64,000 nt of DNA from Ascidia mentula (taxonomy: Eukaryota; Chordata; Ascidiacea; Phlebobranchia; Ascidiidae): contig OX387203.1 in the NCBI GenBank assembly GCA_947561715.1, positions 11,966,001-12,030,000 on the forward strand, read 5' to 3'. Position 1 is the first letter of the stretch; every line of letters begins with the position of its first letter. Positions 1 to 14,319 of the stretch are shown here, one piece after another. A model generated the notes under the pieces. That model saw only the letters and a program-made list of their open reading frames with translations. It had not been told where the DNA came from and ran no database searches. Made by a program: the position numbers and the translations under genes.

Positions 1-1820
1 CTTGTCGCATACACGGTGTGCCTTAAAACAACAACCCTGGCCCGCGGCACAGCTGTGTTGGATGTCGAGAATGCGATATCTGACAGCGGCGGCGGCAAAC
101 TCGTTTATAACAAAGTTTGGTGCCTCAACCTGCCAACGTTTTCTGGCGACAGAAGGCCGTAACCCAATAACCGTCACCGGGTGAACGCATTTAAAGCAGG
201 GAAGTCTCAAAGGACTTGAGCAAATTAAGGCAAAAAGGCACACTCAGCCTTTGAAAGTCTTCCAAGTTGACACTTTAATTTACTTAGCAGGCTAAATGCG
301 TTTGTTTAGCAACAGCTAAGACTGAACCGAACACATTTCACTTCAGGTAGAAAAAAGTTACAGTATCATGTAGTACACAAGTGTGGCTCTACAAGTAAAC
401 CACCCTATAGGCAATTAGGCATTTTTCGAACACAAGCAGCACTTGGCATTCCTTCAATGTCATTGTTTCGTTTAATGTTGAAGAATCACTTAAAATAGTT
501 GCAGACTGGTTGAAGGTGAAGTGCCGATTGATAAAACATTTTTCGAAGTCAAGTATTGCCCGGGGAAACGTATCTTATCTGCTCGCGCAAAACAACTGCG
601 GTGGAAACGAACTACTGCACACCGTATAAATATGAATGTAATTCGTGTTAATTGTCAATTCAATACCATTCGACAGGAACATAATATAAAAATATAAAAT
701 GTCGGTGACAATACAAAAGTTTTGTTATGACATATTCAACCCTAAATAAAATCATGATCATGGAAGGCTTGTGATAAAGACGAAAAATTAGTAGAAATTC
801 AGTCCTCCAATACAATAATTTGGAAGTGCTTCATTAAATTAATCATTTATTTAAAAAAATGTTTTGCTTTGTTGCAATTCAGATACAGCGGAAAATGTCT
901 TACCACTTAATCACTTGAATCTTGACTCGACAAACAAAGCGAACCGATGTTAAAAACAGTTCGTTCGCCAAGTTGAAACGGGTTGGGTTAATTCACACGC
1001 CCTGATGGTGTGGGTGCTACCGTGATTCATTGCCAACAACCTTAGTTGCATGACGTAACGAAAATGGACAACAGGATGAAAAGAGTCAAAACACCCTTCA
1101 AATGATCTCACGAACAAACTTCCTACTCAACACGAGGAATAGATTTCATTAGGCCGACTACGCGCATATCTGTGGCTATTTAAAGCTCGTAACGTAACAG
1201 GGAAGTGCGCGAATTGTTCAGCGTAGGTTTAAGTTCAACCAGTCAAACTGGGACAATGAAGGCTTCCGAGGATCACTTCACAAGTCGCGTAACTTTCTGC
1301 TTGGTTACCTGAGCTCGTGTGGTCGCATTCCGAATTTTTTCGCGACAGAGTAAACAAGGGAATCTGATTCTTTGTGTTTTACGACTTATCCTGATTTAAC
1401 GGACGCAAAGTTCCAATTTTATGAAAGGTGGCAAACATCAAATACCAAAGAAACTTCTGGACAACGTATTTATAAAATACTTCTTGCAGTAAAAAAAATC
1501 AATTAATATGCAGGAAACAAACAAAACCATTTAATTAAACACCGTAATTACTTGCGCAACTATAATTTCTACTTAGAATTTCTTACTGTAATATTTGCAA
1601 ATGTAACATATTGCATCTTACGTATGTTTAACAAATTCAAACATATGAGCCTAAAGAATTCAAATTCAAATTGCCAGTAATTACGGCAGTAATACATAGG
1701 TGAGGCAACTGACTCCCAAGTACAAATAAGTGACCAACCTTAAAACCAATGTGAAACGTCCACGTTCTGTCTGCGATCCCCTAATAAGGAAACATCCTTC
1801 TTCCGAGCAGAGTAACTCAC
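1..1820. other. No gene recognised (left edge; probably chimaerin intron)
   Basis: I looked on the minus strand for the next chimaerin exon (the rest of the SH2 domain) and did not find it, so it probably lies beyond the left edge. The first 190 bases are richer in G and C than the surroundings and are open on the minus strand for about 60 codons, but the peptide is not recognisable. The rest is AT-rich and shows nothing I can support. Confidence 0.4.
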
Positions 1821-1881
1821 CATCCTCTCTGGCAATTAAACCGTGGTATTCCCCACCATAGAAGTAGGGTCGGTTGGCAAT
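1821..1881 (-). CDS. CHN1: Chimaerin (Rac GTPase-activating protein), exon at start of SH2 domain
   Basis: Chimaerins are Rac-specific GTPase-activating proteins built as SH2, then C1 (diacylglycerol-binding), then RhoGAP, and they act at the membrane in actin and axon signalling. This 61-nt exon is bounded by a T-rich AG acceptor and a GTGAGT donor. It reads IANRPYFYGGEYHGLIARED, matching the start of the vertebrate chimaerin SH2 domain (ENRPKYYGREFHGMISRE). It begins in phase 0, which fits the phase-0 end of the exon at 8129-8184. The rest of the protein is not visible and should lie left of the window. CHN1 and CHN2 are vertebrate duplicates, so this is best called a pre-duplication chimaerin; the symbol is approximate. 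Confidence 0.8.
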
Positions 1882-4800
1882 CTAAAACAAGAAAACCAGT
1901 GGGTCAGAAAATGTTAACATCAGCTACAAGTGCATGTAATCTGTTTCAAATGTAGGGCACAGAAAACAGGTTCTGAACCTGTCCCAAAACAAGCCGTCAA
2001 AACGTTATATAGTGTATAGTTTGCAAATTGACCAAACGGTAGACAATGAACCAATAACAGTGTTTAAATTGGCAGATGTCAAACTTGCTCAGGAAAACCC
2101 GGTTTAAGGCAATAGATCAATAACGGTAATCAGACACAGCAGAAGGCATCCATCACTTTATCTAATACTATTGATTTTGTTTGTGACAATGCACGTGTAT
2201 GAACCGCGTACCCTGGTGAGACCAAAAACGAAGGAAACGAAAAAATGTTTTCAATTGAGTTCGTAAGAGTCTCGTTTTGCCCAAAAGCAATTAACCATTT
2301 GAACGATCCTCACTATTCATCCATTTAACTGAACAAACAAACAAACTTGTATCATTATGTATTTGAAGCAAACACGCAAATGAGCTCCGATTAATTAACT
2401 GACAGTGTGTAGAATTGTTACGACGTGAAATCAATAGGGAAATCGATGCCAAACAACTGGATGACGTTTCGTGTGTTTGAACTTTTGCAAAAACCAATAC
2501 AGACTCGTAGTATGTAACCAAACACATCGCTATACATTATCAGGTGACACACGATGACTTGAACACATTTACAGCTTTGTAAATGATTGAAAAATATGTG
2601 ACGAGATCATGGTCACAAACAACTTTATTAATATGGTGGCGAAGAAATCTCGTGATAACATTTTGATCATATACGCAGCGCTAATGTCAAAATTGAAGTA
2701 ATTCTACCCCGTGAAACAATAAGAACGAAGTGTAATTTATTACGCTAGGTCGATATATCACAGCGCTGTGCTTGTAATACAAAGACCATAATGAACTATA
2801 CACACTTTTGACAAATTGAATTCTATTGGTGTTGTGTTTTATTGATATAGATGATGTTTATAAGTAGGAGAATATTCTGTTCTGTCCGAATCGACATGGG
2901 AATTTTACGTTTAAGCTGTACATATGACTAATGACAAAATCGGGGTCAGAAACCACTCGAATTTGAACGAAGGAGGGATTACGTTGATCACTTGGCATGC
3001 CAAGCTTTATTTCGGGTAAAAATAGGCGAGGAGTTAAATAGCTACAAATGACGACACTCGATATCTTTGACCACCCGCCGTTAGCTGACCATCTGTACAT
3101 GGAGTGTCGGTATAGATCGAGTATGAGGATTTAGCACAGCGCGGTTAAAAGGAATTTCCTGAGCGATGTCGTCTGGCGCAACACTGGGTTTGATCGTGTT
3201 TAAGAACGCGCGACCTGGGTCTGTCGCACTTGCACGGATGAAGGATTTTTCAAGAAAATATAGCGACACAGGAGCCTTCACATTTCCGTTGCATCCAAAT
3301 ACTGACAGTGCAATGTCGAAACACAACCAAAACACGTTGGAAAATTGTTTTGATGAAACACAAAAGTCGCCAAATATTCTGCAGATTCGGTTGCTTTATT
3401 CAAGCGTTGGGAATACACACCTTTGTTCCAATCACATTTACTTGTAAAATGTGCCGACAGGTATGTGAGCAAAAACTGTTACTTTTAACATATTTCTTCT
3501 TGTTACAGAATTCACTATAACACTAAAAATATATTTTCAAAATCTTTTGCAGGATGCGAGAGTTGGCAAAAGCAGCAGAATGCAAGATTAACTCATGTTT
3601 ACGGCACAGGCGTCGCGATGAGCACGATACCCGAGGATTACCAACCCAACGTGCGCTGTTTACATTTTGCGCCGATGAAAGCTTTGTTAAATCCTATTAA
3701 CCTTGTTTGTCCCGTGCTATTACGTGTTGTAACCCAGGGTTACAAGCCTTGGGCGTTGTCACACTGTCGCGAGGAAACATTTGCGTCAAGGTCAAAGTCT
3801 TTAACGACATGAAATGCGTTTTACACAAACTGCACCTCTCATCTCCGTTCACGTGCGTACGTCAATGAATCGGCATTCCTGGTTACAAACGTTGTAGCAA
3901 CGAGATGCTTGTTACCAGAATTTGGACCGCCTAATGTTAATTTCAACAGACACAAAGTTAAAAACTACCTTTATGTGATTACAATCCATAGTAATAGTTA
4001 TAATCAAACAAATGACACTCAAACTGCTGAAATAGGTCCATGTCTAATGCACAGCAGCTTATTACCATATAAGGCACAATTGAAATAAAAAATGCGACGT
4101 CTGAAAACGCAACACGAGTAAAAACAAGAGCTACATTGCTAAAGTGCGAATTCACACGCCGAAGATAAACACAAGGGGATTGACGAGACGGAATCAACTT
4201 ACTTAACACTTCCTGTCAAGACACACGACAACACCATTCGTCGCGAAACATTTGTGACTGTCAAGAGACGGTTGAAATCGGATCTCGAATCTCATTCTTG
4301 TGGCCCACAAGTGTTGCTAACATACGTGGGAATCAAGGGAATTAGAGGATTACATTCGCCACCTTTTGTTACATCGTCGTTCTGGCCTACAGACAACTAA
4401 CTGGTATTTAGAAACAAAAGCGTTTGGAAATAAGTAATTACATCACCATTAAAACATTTTAGTGCAAGATTTTCCTGCTTTGTAAAACCTACACACTTCA
4501 CACATACATAAATGTCTGTATCGCCAAATGCCGTTTGTGGAGAATTTATCAACATAATGGCAAGCATTTACACTTTTCAACACGTTCGAATAAACCAACG
4601 ATTTCGTTGAGGTGGAAAGAAGATTGTCTGAAATGTTTGCGATTACTTGGGCCGGGCTACAAATAACACGTTTCTCGTACATTGTAGGAAAATCTTTTGC
4701 ATTCAAAGCATTTAAAGAGGATTGTTATCACATTGTACAATAATACATAACTATGAATTACAACGAATGATGTAGGTTTTGTTTTAACAAGTTGGCGATT

Positions 4801-7800
4801 TTACTTTACATCCAGTTTAACTAACATCACATATGTCGATGGATACAGACTATGTCACAAGTAAGCTTATTAAAGGTTTAAAGGTAGAAAGTGTTGTCAT
4901 TGCCAACCTAAAGACAAAAATAAGTGAAATAAAGCGGTATAAAAAACTCTTTTTGTCTTGTTTTTGTTGTTACACGATGTCCTAATCAACCATCATTTAA
5001 CTTGTCAGAAAATAACAATTTAAAACTGGATCATCGTTGTGTGAAAGCAAAGTGCGCATATTTGTTGCGATAGCTCTTTAAAATCTTGCCCTTGGCGATA
5101 AATCTCTGGTGTAAGAAAAGGCAAGAAAGGCGGCTTGCAACGTATAGGGCAGTGTATTGCCAGCGAGAGCATGTTATTCGAACCTGTGTGTGTCATATCA
5201 ACAGATCTAAGCGGAGATAGCGCGGTGGTGCACACCACTGAGCTCGAACTAAATCCCAAGTTTAAACCCTGCAGGCTTTGCGCGTTTTCGAATATTCAAA
5301 AAATCTCGTTTGACATTCCCAAAACCTTTTCCAGGAAGTTTACTTCTTTTTACGAACAGGCATCAAAGTTTTGTTCAAATAAATGACGGCGTCTCGCTTT
5401 TGCCTTTTGTTTACCATCCTATCAAAGATCCATTATCATGGATTGTGCGCTTTTATAACAAGTTGTGGCCTCGCCCAAATGACAGACGTAACCCCCAGAG
5501 CAGTGCCATTGTTCGAGGGTAAACATTGTTGTCATACATTGCGCCATAAAAACACTTCACAGATCTAAACATTTCTTATCTGCTAAGGTGTACTGTAGCA
5601 CTTTGGTGTGTCGGGCGGCGCGACTTTATTTATTTAACAGCGTCGCTCTGTACCCCAATACAACGTGGCTCTGTTGAAAATATGCGCCTTGGATACAATA
5701 CGGTACAATAACTAAATGATATGAGCACTTTGATAAGTCTATAAGCATATTCGAATCAGTCGTCAAGTACCTATATAACAGTTGGCTCGTTGTTTCAAAG
5801 TCATTAAATACTCTGAATCGACAAGTGAAAGCCAACGAGGGTGCAGAATTTACAAAGCAAACAAAAACTTGAACAGTCACGACTAAGTAAACCATCGCAG
5901 GGGCCTTTGCAAATATTTTCCAACGTTGGTTTACAGCAGGAAACGGTTCCCCTAATAAACGGTTACCAGGCAACTTTGCACACCTATTCCAAGTTGTTCA
6001 ACACAAAGTGCGCAGTTTGTCTGCGCATGTTGGCATTTGCAAATCGCATTACGTTGTGTTCAAAGAATGCAATCCAATTTACTCAGTATTACGCAACAAA
6101 CTCTTGGATATGGGAGCGCTATCGATTTGACGTCCAGCCCTTCAACCAGATAACATCAGATAAGAACAATATTTTGTAAAAAATAAAGAATTTAAAACTT
6201 TTTCGAGACAACACAAAGTTTTGTAGAATCTCCGGATGCTTGTCCCCGAGACAAGAATTAAAGTAAGTGACCCAGCTGCAAAATTTGTGAACACATTATG
6301 CTGTGCATTCAGGGATCAGAAATATTTCGATATATGGGTGTAAATCTTACGCACTTCGACGCATTTGAGCAAGAAAGCCTCAAGCTTACTGTCAAGAGGA
6401 TGGGTCACTGCGCGGATAAAACTACGCAATGTTTCTTATGATTCAGCGGCGGTAAAACGTCGATATGGCATATGTCACTGATCTTGTCATTGATTGATAG
6501 TTGCTTCGATAAAAACATGATGAGAAATGTCTTTTTCGCGTTGCGTGTTTCCGTAAAGCAACTTACGTGCAGGAACTGCGCTACTTTTTACAAAAAATTA
6601 GTAGCTCATCTCTGGCTGCTTTCAGTTTCCGCAAAAAATACGCACGCGATTCGTGCCAGCTTTACGTCTGTGAACCACGGATCAAAAGCTTTGGCTCAAG
6701 ATTACAGCGCCAGGTTGCGAGGTGTTGACATTAACGCGCGACCGCTAATAAGTTTACTCTATACTTGTTTGCTGCGGCAATCATGTACGAAGGACGGACG
6801 GAGGTAGATTTTCTGTGGACAACGAACCAAATCCTCTACCTCCGCAGAAAGTTCCCTATTTATCCACCAGCACATTTTGAGAACGGAAAATGTTCACGGG
6901 ATTTTCTGAAGTAACGTACATTTAACTCAATTTAAGGTATTGGTTATTACCAGTAAACACGCGCGCACTGAAATAATTTACAAAAAGGGTTTATATCGAG
7001 AGCACTTAATAATACCAACGAATTTCGCGAAGTCAAAGAAATAAATTCCCTGAAACTTGTGTTTGACTCATTACACAACAAGACAAGTTGTCTGGTTTGG
7101 TTTGAAGTGACACTATACAATAAAAGTGCCATTCAAATTGCAAATGGAAATTGTACTGTTGGCTGACGGTGTATTTGTAAGGCGTAATCATAACCCGACA
7201 ATTCACTTCGCCAAGTGGTAAAATCCTTAAAAAACTTATTCGACCAATTACAAAAACGAAATTTTTAAACGGGGACAATGGACTTTTTTTTACACTTTAC
7301 AAGTTTTTTTACAAGCTCCAACCAAACGTGACTTTAAAGCATACAGCATAACACACTTTTCCACGCAAATTTTGCATAGAAGTTATTGGAAATATAAATT
7401 TCTCTGTTTTTATGACTAATCCTTCTCTGGAAAAGTTTACCGCTGGAAAAGCTTGAGGGGTTTATTTACTGCACAACTCTGCACTCGACACACAAACAAC
7501 ATATCCAGAATAGGAATGCGGCAAGTTACACTTTAGGGCATGAGTGAACGCCACGCACTTTCATCAATACAAGTTTTATTTCTTAGCCCGCGAAACATCA
7601 AATAGGAGTTGTTGTGACAGCTATTGTTAAACTCGGAACCATCCAGTTAACCACCGTCTTAAACCGGCGAAGAAGTGCGTCATACATCAAAATTAATTGG
7701 GCGTTTAGTTTTGGAGTGATGGTAATAAAGTATTGTGCTAGTTAGAAGTAAAATCAAAGCCCGGCGCTTGGCCGCACGCTTGTCTCATCGCTAATCGAAA

Positions 7801-8128
7801 GCCTGATGAATCGATTTTCCACGCTATTGTGATGTTGGTATACCCTCAAAACATCACCATTATGGGGACATTGGTTTTTACTAATAACTGTTTAGTACAA
7901 AGACCTCTGCCATGAGGATCGGAAAGACATCGACAGTCCTTAGCATGACTTTTCATAGTCATCAGGTTTAAACGTCTGCCTTTACTATGAGTAAAGTGCT
8001 AAGAATAGCAAGTAAATGTGAGGCAAAATCGCAGATGATGTCTGGGGGCATGGCGCTAAAATTAAGAAGGCCAATGGAGAATAGCCTATTACTATAAACA
8101 CTTTAACATTAGATGTTACTGTACTTAC
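1882..8128 (-). other. Chimaerin intron of about 6.2 kb
   Basis: This stretch separates the two recognised chimaerin exons. It holds only short chance reading frames, none with a recognisable product or a convincing pair of splice sites. The intron is long compared with those of the other genes here, which are mostly below 1 kb. Confidence 0.5.
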
Positions 8129-8184
8129 ATCATGAGGGCAGTAAACCGGTTTGGGCTTCGGCGCCTCTTGCTGAAGACGCCACA
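8129..8184 (-). CDS. CHN1: Chimaerin, N-terminal exon before the SH2 domain
   Basis: This 56-nt exon has a TTTCAG acceptor and a GTAAGT donor. It reads WRLQQEAPKPKPVYCPHD, matching the N-terminal segment shared by alpha- and beta-chimaerin (YLYQLQQEAPRPKRIICP in CHN2). It starts in a split codon whose last two bases are TG, which would give the leucine of SYL-QLQQEAP if the preceding exon ends in C or T. It ends in phase 0 and joins the exon at 1821-1881 in frame. The exon holding the start codon was not found upstream. Confidence 0.8.
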
Positions 8185-11100
8185 CTGAAACAATGCAAAC
8201 CGTGAATACCGGCAAACAACTGAAGTTACTTTACTTACAATATCCTTTCCACGTGGGATAGTTATCTTGGCTTTTCATGTCTTGGTGTTTGCTATAATCC
8301 AATGCTCTGGTTTAAATTTGAAATATTTCTTCTTGTTTGTAATACACCAGTACTACAAGGGTCTTAACTTAAAGCACATTTTTGCGTACATCACAAATGA
8401 ATTTTAGTTCTGTGAAAACAAAGAATTATAAACTACCCGAAAAGGGCCAATCGAGGGCCACTTTGCACATACAACACAAACTATGAGACTCAAACAAACC
8501 AACCACGTTGAATTATTCATCCTTGCTTGGCGAGTGAGACTGTATTAAGAACACGAGACATCGAAATTATTCATAATTTAAGGTGCTGCGCAGCTCCCCA
8601 TTTGGCTTCTAAGCCTTAACTTACAACCTTTTTTTTATCTTTGGTCTTAACATAAAGGGCATATGTTTAAATCAGTTTGACACCTGTCTGAAACGTCATG
8701 CCGTTGTATTTCAAAAATGCTTATCGTGTATCACCCTATCTTTTTTACCTAGTCGGTATAAATTAAATTACCGTTCCAATATGCAAATGATAAGCAAACA
8801 ACCTAATGCGGTCTGGAAGCAAAGTTTTGAATTTTCGTTGTTTGACGGTGAATACTCTGACGCTATAAAGCTTGCAGGTGAAAGCACCAACATTAAATTC
8901 GTAATTGCAGTTGAATTATACATACTTACAGTTCGTTGTAACCACTGTACCGGCCAACTTAATTGCCCAAAACTTGCGATGCCTTGGGCTATGGGAGTAC
9001 TGTAGAAAAACTATGTTGCCACTCAACGAGCAAGCGGTCACTGGCAACACATTTCACACGCGGCGTCACACTTCAACGAAGCGTATAACTAACAAAATGG
9101 AAAGTACTTTGTTTAAAACAAGCGTTGCAAGTCAGGCAAACATTCTTAACTATTAAAAAGCGCGAGCGTAACAATAATCACCATTGTTACGTTCCACAAG
9201 CCTCGCCGCAGGTTTTCGTTGCGGTGAAACAAGCTCAACTGTCACGGTAACAACGTTTGTTTACACATTTAACAATCGGCGAAAACTTGTTTCAAGCAAT
9301 CCAATCGTTTTCTCAATTTAACAAGTTTGTCTCATAATAACTGTTAAAGTTGTACTGCTACTGTTGTAAAGGAACTCAAGTCTACATTTCAGTTAAGCCA
9401 CACCGATATACGATTATTGCTTCGGCCGTGGGGGATTCATTTACTCAGTCAACCTTTACAACTGCCTCTGACAACGACACTACGTAATACTTGCTATTTG
9501 TATTGCATTCAACCTGTTCAACCACCCTGACTCCACCAAAAAGTGAATAATGTTATCTGGTATTTTAACGATCTCCTCAACAAAAACATTTGATTCAACA
9601 AACACGATCTCACATTCCAAATCAATTGGAAACGCCACCATCAACATTCCAAGCGAAGTCGACTGTGAGACAGACAGCACGCGGGACGCCGTCTCGACGT
9701 TCTGGCGAAACAGAACGATCTCCCTTTTTCTCCCACTGTCGTTGCGCCCATTCTCTTCCGTGATTTCGAAGAAGGCGAACAGCGTGTGTTGTTTTCAATG
9801 GTGTGTCTCGTTCAAGTGGACAGAGCGACAGGAATACATGCACACACACAGAGTGTACGCTACTTTACGATGACATGACGAAGTAGGTTACCGCTCGTTA
9901 AAAATTGTGTGTTGCGGAACCTTAAATTTTTGGGGTATAAATTTAACTGCTACAGTCCGGCACATATCAAAGTAATGAAATTACCAAGAACAAGCACATT
10001 TATAAGAAATATTGTTCTCTAAATAAGCACAAAACACAACGATAACCATGAATAGTACTGAGTAATTAGATTGTATGACGAAACACACAACTTTTAAATG
10101 TCTCAAGATGAAAAGAACTCGACAGCCTGCTGTGGGGTGGGCGAAACTAATTTTATTTTGAACAACTTAGTTCGCTGCTCTAAAATAAAAAATGAGGTCC
10201 ATCATATTCGTTTGTTGTAAAGTAGCCAATTTCTTTGTTAAACCTTGCGTTTCGTTTTCGTGTTTCGCAACTGTTTATTAAAATGATGTTAATTTCGGGT
10301 ACATTTCACACCACAGTATGTTTTGCAATGTATCCGCCAATGTTGGAAAATAAAAGTCCTGAAGCAACGGTGGAAACTGGGACTATATTATTTCAAGATA
10401 TAGTCCATGTACACGGTTTTATCGGATTCGGTTAATTCGAAAATGCGCCTATTTAGGTCGAAATCCGAGGTACAAAAATGATTTGCGCAAAGTCAGTAAG
10501 TTGACCATTTTTGCACTATAGACTAAATTTTTGTTTCAGTTTCACTCTAACATGTTTTAAATTGGCTAGAATTGTTTGAACCTTCGATGTGCGAAGTTAT
10601 AGATCGTGGTGTGTTTTCTGTTTATGGATGCCCTCAGAAAGTCCAATTTTACGGTCGTAAACACATCGACAGACTAAAGGGTATCGGACGGATTCTTTGT
10701 ACAGCCAGAAGTTTGAATGCATGAGAAAAACATCACGGTTTTATCTGGCAAAATACACTGGCAAAAGGTACAAGTGTTATCTACAACACTGTGTAAGTTA
10801 TACTATATACGAATATGGTATTTCCATGTAGTATGTCCGGGGTAGTGTGTCCTTCCGTGTTCTGCAGTTTCGAATTTGAAACCGCATGTTTTGAAGAATT
10901 AAAGACAATTTCATAAGGCTAAATAGAACTGTTGTGTCACAAACAGCCCCAAGGCAAAACAAACAGTCAACTTTCTATTTGACAAATTGTGCTTGTTTTT
11001 ATGCCGAATAATTATGTTGCAGTAAAACCAATGCCAGACAAGACCAACTACCATCATAGTAAAATGAATGGATGTCAGATTCCCGTGTTTTTTAGGCTGT

Positions 11101-14100
11101 GTGTAGTTCTTGTACGGTACGGTGGAAAAGCGTTACAACAATACCAAAATCTTGTAAGCTGCAGACAGATGGCCACTGTTTCGACCTAAAAGGTCTCATC
11201 AGTGCAGGTGGTGGGACTTTCAGACGACTTTGCTGACCAAACGGCCAAGCAAAGACTTCCACTTTGTAGTGACTATACAATCACCGTCATCCGTTGGCCA
11301 CCAAACTAGGTGCAACCTTACGGAGAAAACAAGGTGGAAACACTATGGCCAAATAATACCAAAATTGTTGGAAAATTCGAGATGGAAATGGGAAAAAACA
11401 TGAAACATTATTTAGAAAAATATGAAAAGTGTCACTTTTTCTTTGATTCCCTTATTATTTATTTCAGTCCATTCGCCAAAGAACAACAGAAACCATGCAA
11501 AACAATTTTTTTTCTGATTACCAACGCGTGTTATACCCATATGCTTTCGGCAATAAAACCGTGCATAAACATTGTCAACTGATCAAATAAACTGTTTCCC
11601 TTTAAGGCTGGTTTATACCACGCGTAGTCATCTGTTTACGCCACGATTACCGCGTAATTGGAGACTAAATTAATCACAACTAGCTACGAAGTGCCAATAA
11701 ATGAAACAAGAGACCAAAGAGATGCATGAACTGCATGATTAAAAAGGATAATGGGTAGCATGGTACAAGACCACGGAAGAGTGGGGTCGGTTGAATAATT
11801 TTTTGAAATTTTGCTTTGGGGGATGACCTTTTTGTGCAACAAATTCTGCAGTTGAGATTTCGAATCCGCAAAAAGGTTTTAAAAAAATCAGGATCGATTG
11901 AATTTACGCTGAAAGTTAAACCATTGTGTTTACGCATAGCTGTTGAGATTTCTTAAATAAGTGAATAAAACTACCAAATTTAGGTTTCTCATATTAATGC
12001 CAATATTAACAACAATCCTTGTCATTTTCGAACTAAGGATACACTTTCTAAACCCACTGGCTAGATTATTACAAGTGAAATGAAAGAATTTATTCAAGTC
12101 CCACTCTTCGAAATATTCTGCCCACACTGGATCCAAAACCTGTTTTATTTTATTCAATAGCGTTTACAGTAGAACACACTGCAACAAGTGAAAACCATGA
12201 CGTAATGTAATCTCTTTCCGTATCAAGTTATGGAGCTCAATTGCTTCTCGCCTTTCCTGGCAACAGCTTTTATTGGCAACAACATTATTGTTTTTTTTTA
12301 ATACGGTTAATAACATTGTGACCAAACACAAAGGAGTTAATTAGAAATATTTTGCTTTTACAAGCGATATCAGTAAATAATTAAGAAAAAATACAACCAA
12401 CACACTTTTATCTCCGATTAAAATTTTTATTCGTTTTGCAACTCATGTACCACAAAAATGTTAAACGACCGTTTGGCGACACCGCGAACACGCACAGAAA
12501 AAATGCGTTAAATGTGTTCGCGAGCGAAGCGATGTGCAAAACAAACTCGACGAAAAATTGCATGTTTTACCCTCATGAATTAAAGCACATTAATAAAGTC
12601 CCAATATTGGGCACGCCTGCAAAACAAATTTCGAAAATCTCCGTCACGCATTGGAGAATCTTCGTCACGCATGACTAACAGGAGATTTAATGCAACTTTT
12701 TGTAAACAGAGAGAGCAAGGAAACTTGCAAATAAATTCGAAATGCTTTGATCGTGAGAAGAGCTGTAGAACGAATTTGAAGTTTGTTAAAATTAGCAATT
12801 TAGTGATTCGAATAAGTTAAAAAAATAATAGCCTAAATAATGTCAATGTAATAGGCCTACACACCGGAGTCATGGAATTCAGCTTTGCACAGAAACTTCG
12901 TTGAAAATTTGTGTTTAAACTTACAGAAAAAATATACATTGTTTATACTAAAAAACTTCATGTTTGCCAACTTAAATTTTATGCTAAAAATAAAAAAGTT
13001 GGTTGAGATGGGCACTTTTGAACTGAGTAATTAATCTATTATGACATATTTTTTATTGTTTTATCACAAACTCAGTACACATACCAAAATATGCAGAATA
13101 AAGATGAAAACTAGTTTTCAATTACAACTAATGGTAAAAAAATGATTTAGAGGAACAAAACTCCCCACAATGTTTTTTTGTTCTCTACGGCCTACTGCAT
13201 TGCTACAGAATGTTTTGTCATAACTCTCTAATTTTACCTCATTTTGAGTATCAGTAAACCATGCAGAATTTGAAATGAATCTCCCAGTTACGAGTTAATT
13301 TTTAATATTTGGGTATTGATGTGTATACTTTTTGTGAAAATTATTTGTAGTTAAATGCCCGCCTTCTATGTGTGAACAAACACATGTGAAATATTCTTGT
13401 GCCAACGTAAAATTGCTTAGGCTATCTCTTCCAATGTTGTCACCATTGTGCAATTAAAAATATGGACATGATATGTTCCAAGGGTCAAAAGTTCAGTGAT
13501 CTGTGGTTGTTGCAGCTGCAACGATTTCATAATCAACAAAACTAATAAATGCATAAAGGTCACATTGTTATGTGGCTAATGCCAAATTGGTCGTTGTGTT
13601 GTGTGTAATTTCCCTCCAGGGAATGAAGCTAACATTGCCTGTCTTATGTCTACTTATTTGCACTTGGTAAAAATAAAATTGTACATACAAATTGGAAGAT
13701 TAATTAGTTCGAAACCGGAAGAAAGGAGATTGCCAAATTCTAGCCCCTAGGTTTAGGCCTTCAAGGGCCAAGTACCATAAACTCTAAAGTGAGGTTCATC
13801 TAGGAACTCTATGCCCATAAACTAAGCGCTACCTATTGCGGCATACGTTGCACAGCCAACTGCTTATGTCCAGATGATCATTTAAGACATATTTAGTTAG
13901 CTGTTTTGCTGTAGTTGAAGTAAGATTAATGAATCATTTTTGGTGGTGGAAGATGTGTATTTGCTTCTCTTTCATTTGTTTTGCGGTAAAGTTTTGTAGT
14001 GGCTTCTGGTCAGTTGTGTTAATGCCTGGTCCAGGCAGCCTGGATATTAGTTCTTAGTCAGGTTCCCCTGACTAAAATACAATTGTGGGTCCTGTATTCA

Positions 14101-14319
14101 TTGTGTCTCTAAAAACCCGTTGTTGGCATCGTGTCTCCATCACAAATCCCTGAATAACTTTGAGTGTACGGAATAGGATTCGATCCAAGTTTTTTTGGTG
14201 ACACTGTGTTTAACCTTGGGTTGTGATGGTTTATTATCTGCATGACCAGACCCCATGTCTTGTGATAGATTTAAATTTATTTTTACCAGATGACAATTAA
14301 GATTTGATAAATACAAAAC
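8185..14319. other. Intergenic / chimaerin 5' region; no gene recognised
   Basis: The first chimaerin exon and its promoter may lie here, but I could not find them. The reading frames at 9480-9873 on both strands and at 12436-12798 resemble no family I know. The only structured feature is the interspersed repeat near 11.15-11.32 kb. The last 1.3 kb precede the AGMO-A start codon and should contain its promoter. Confidence 0.4.
11150..11320 (+). repeat. Interspersed repeat, copy 1 (GTTTCGACC family)
   Basis: This stretch begins GCAGACAGATGG and runs through GTTTCGACCTAAAAGGTCTC, AGTGCAGGTGGTG and ACTTTGTAG. The same order of blocks recurs near 39,979-40,130 with many substitutions. The repetition shows a dispersed family; the edges and class of this copy are uncertain. 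Confidence 0.55.

Noticed and set aside
5626-6179. Opposed 115- and 112-codon frames
   Set aside because: Both strands are open over the same stretch with no recognisable product, as expected by chance.
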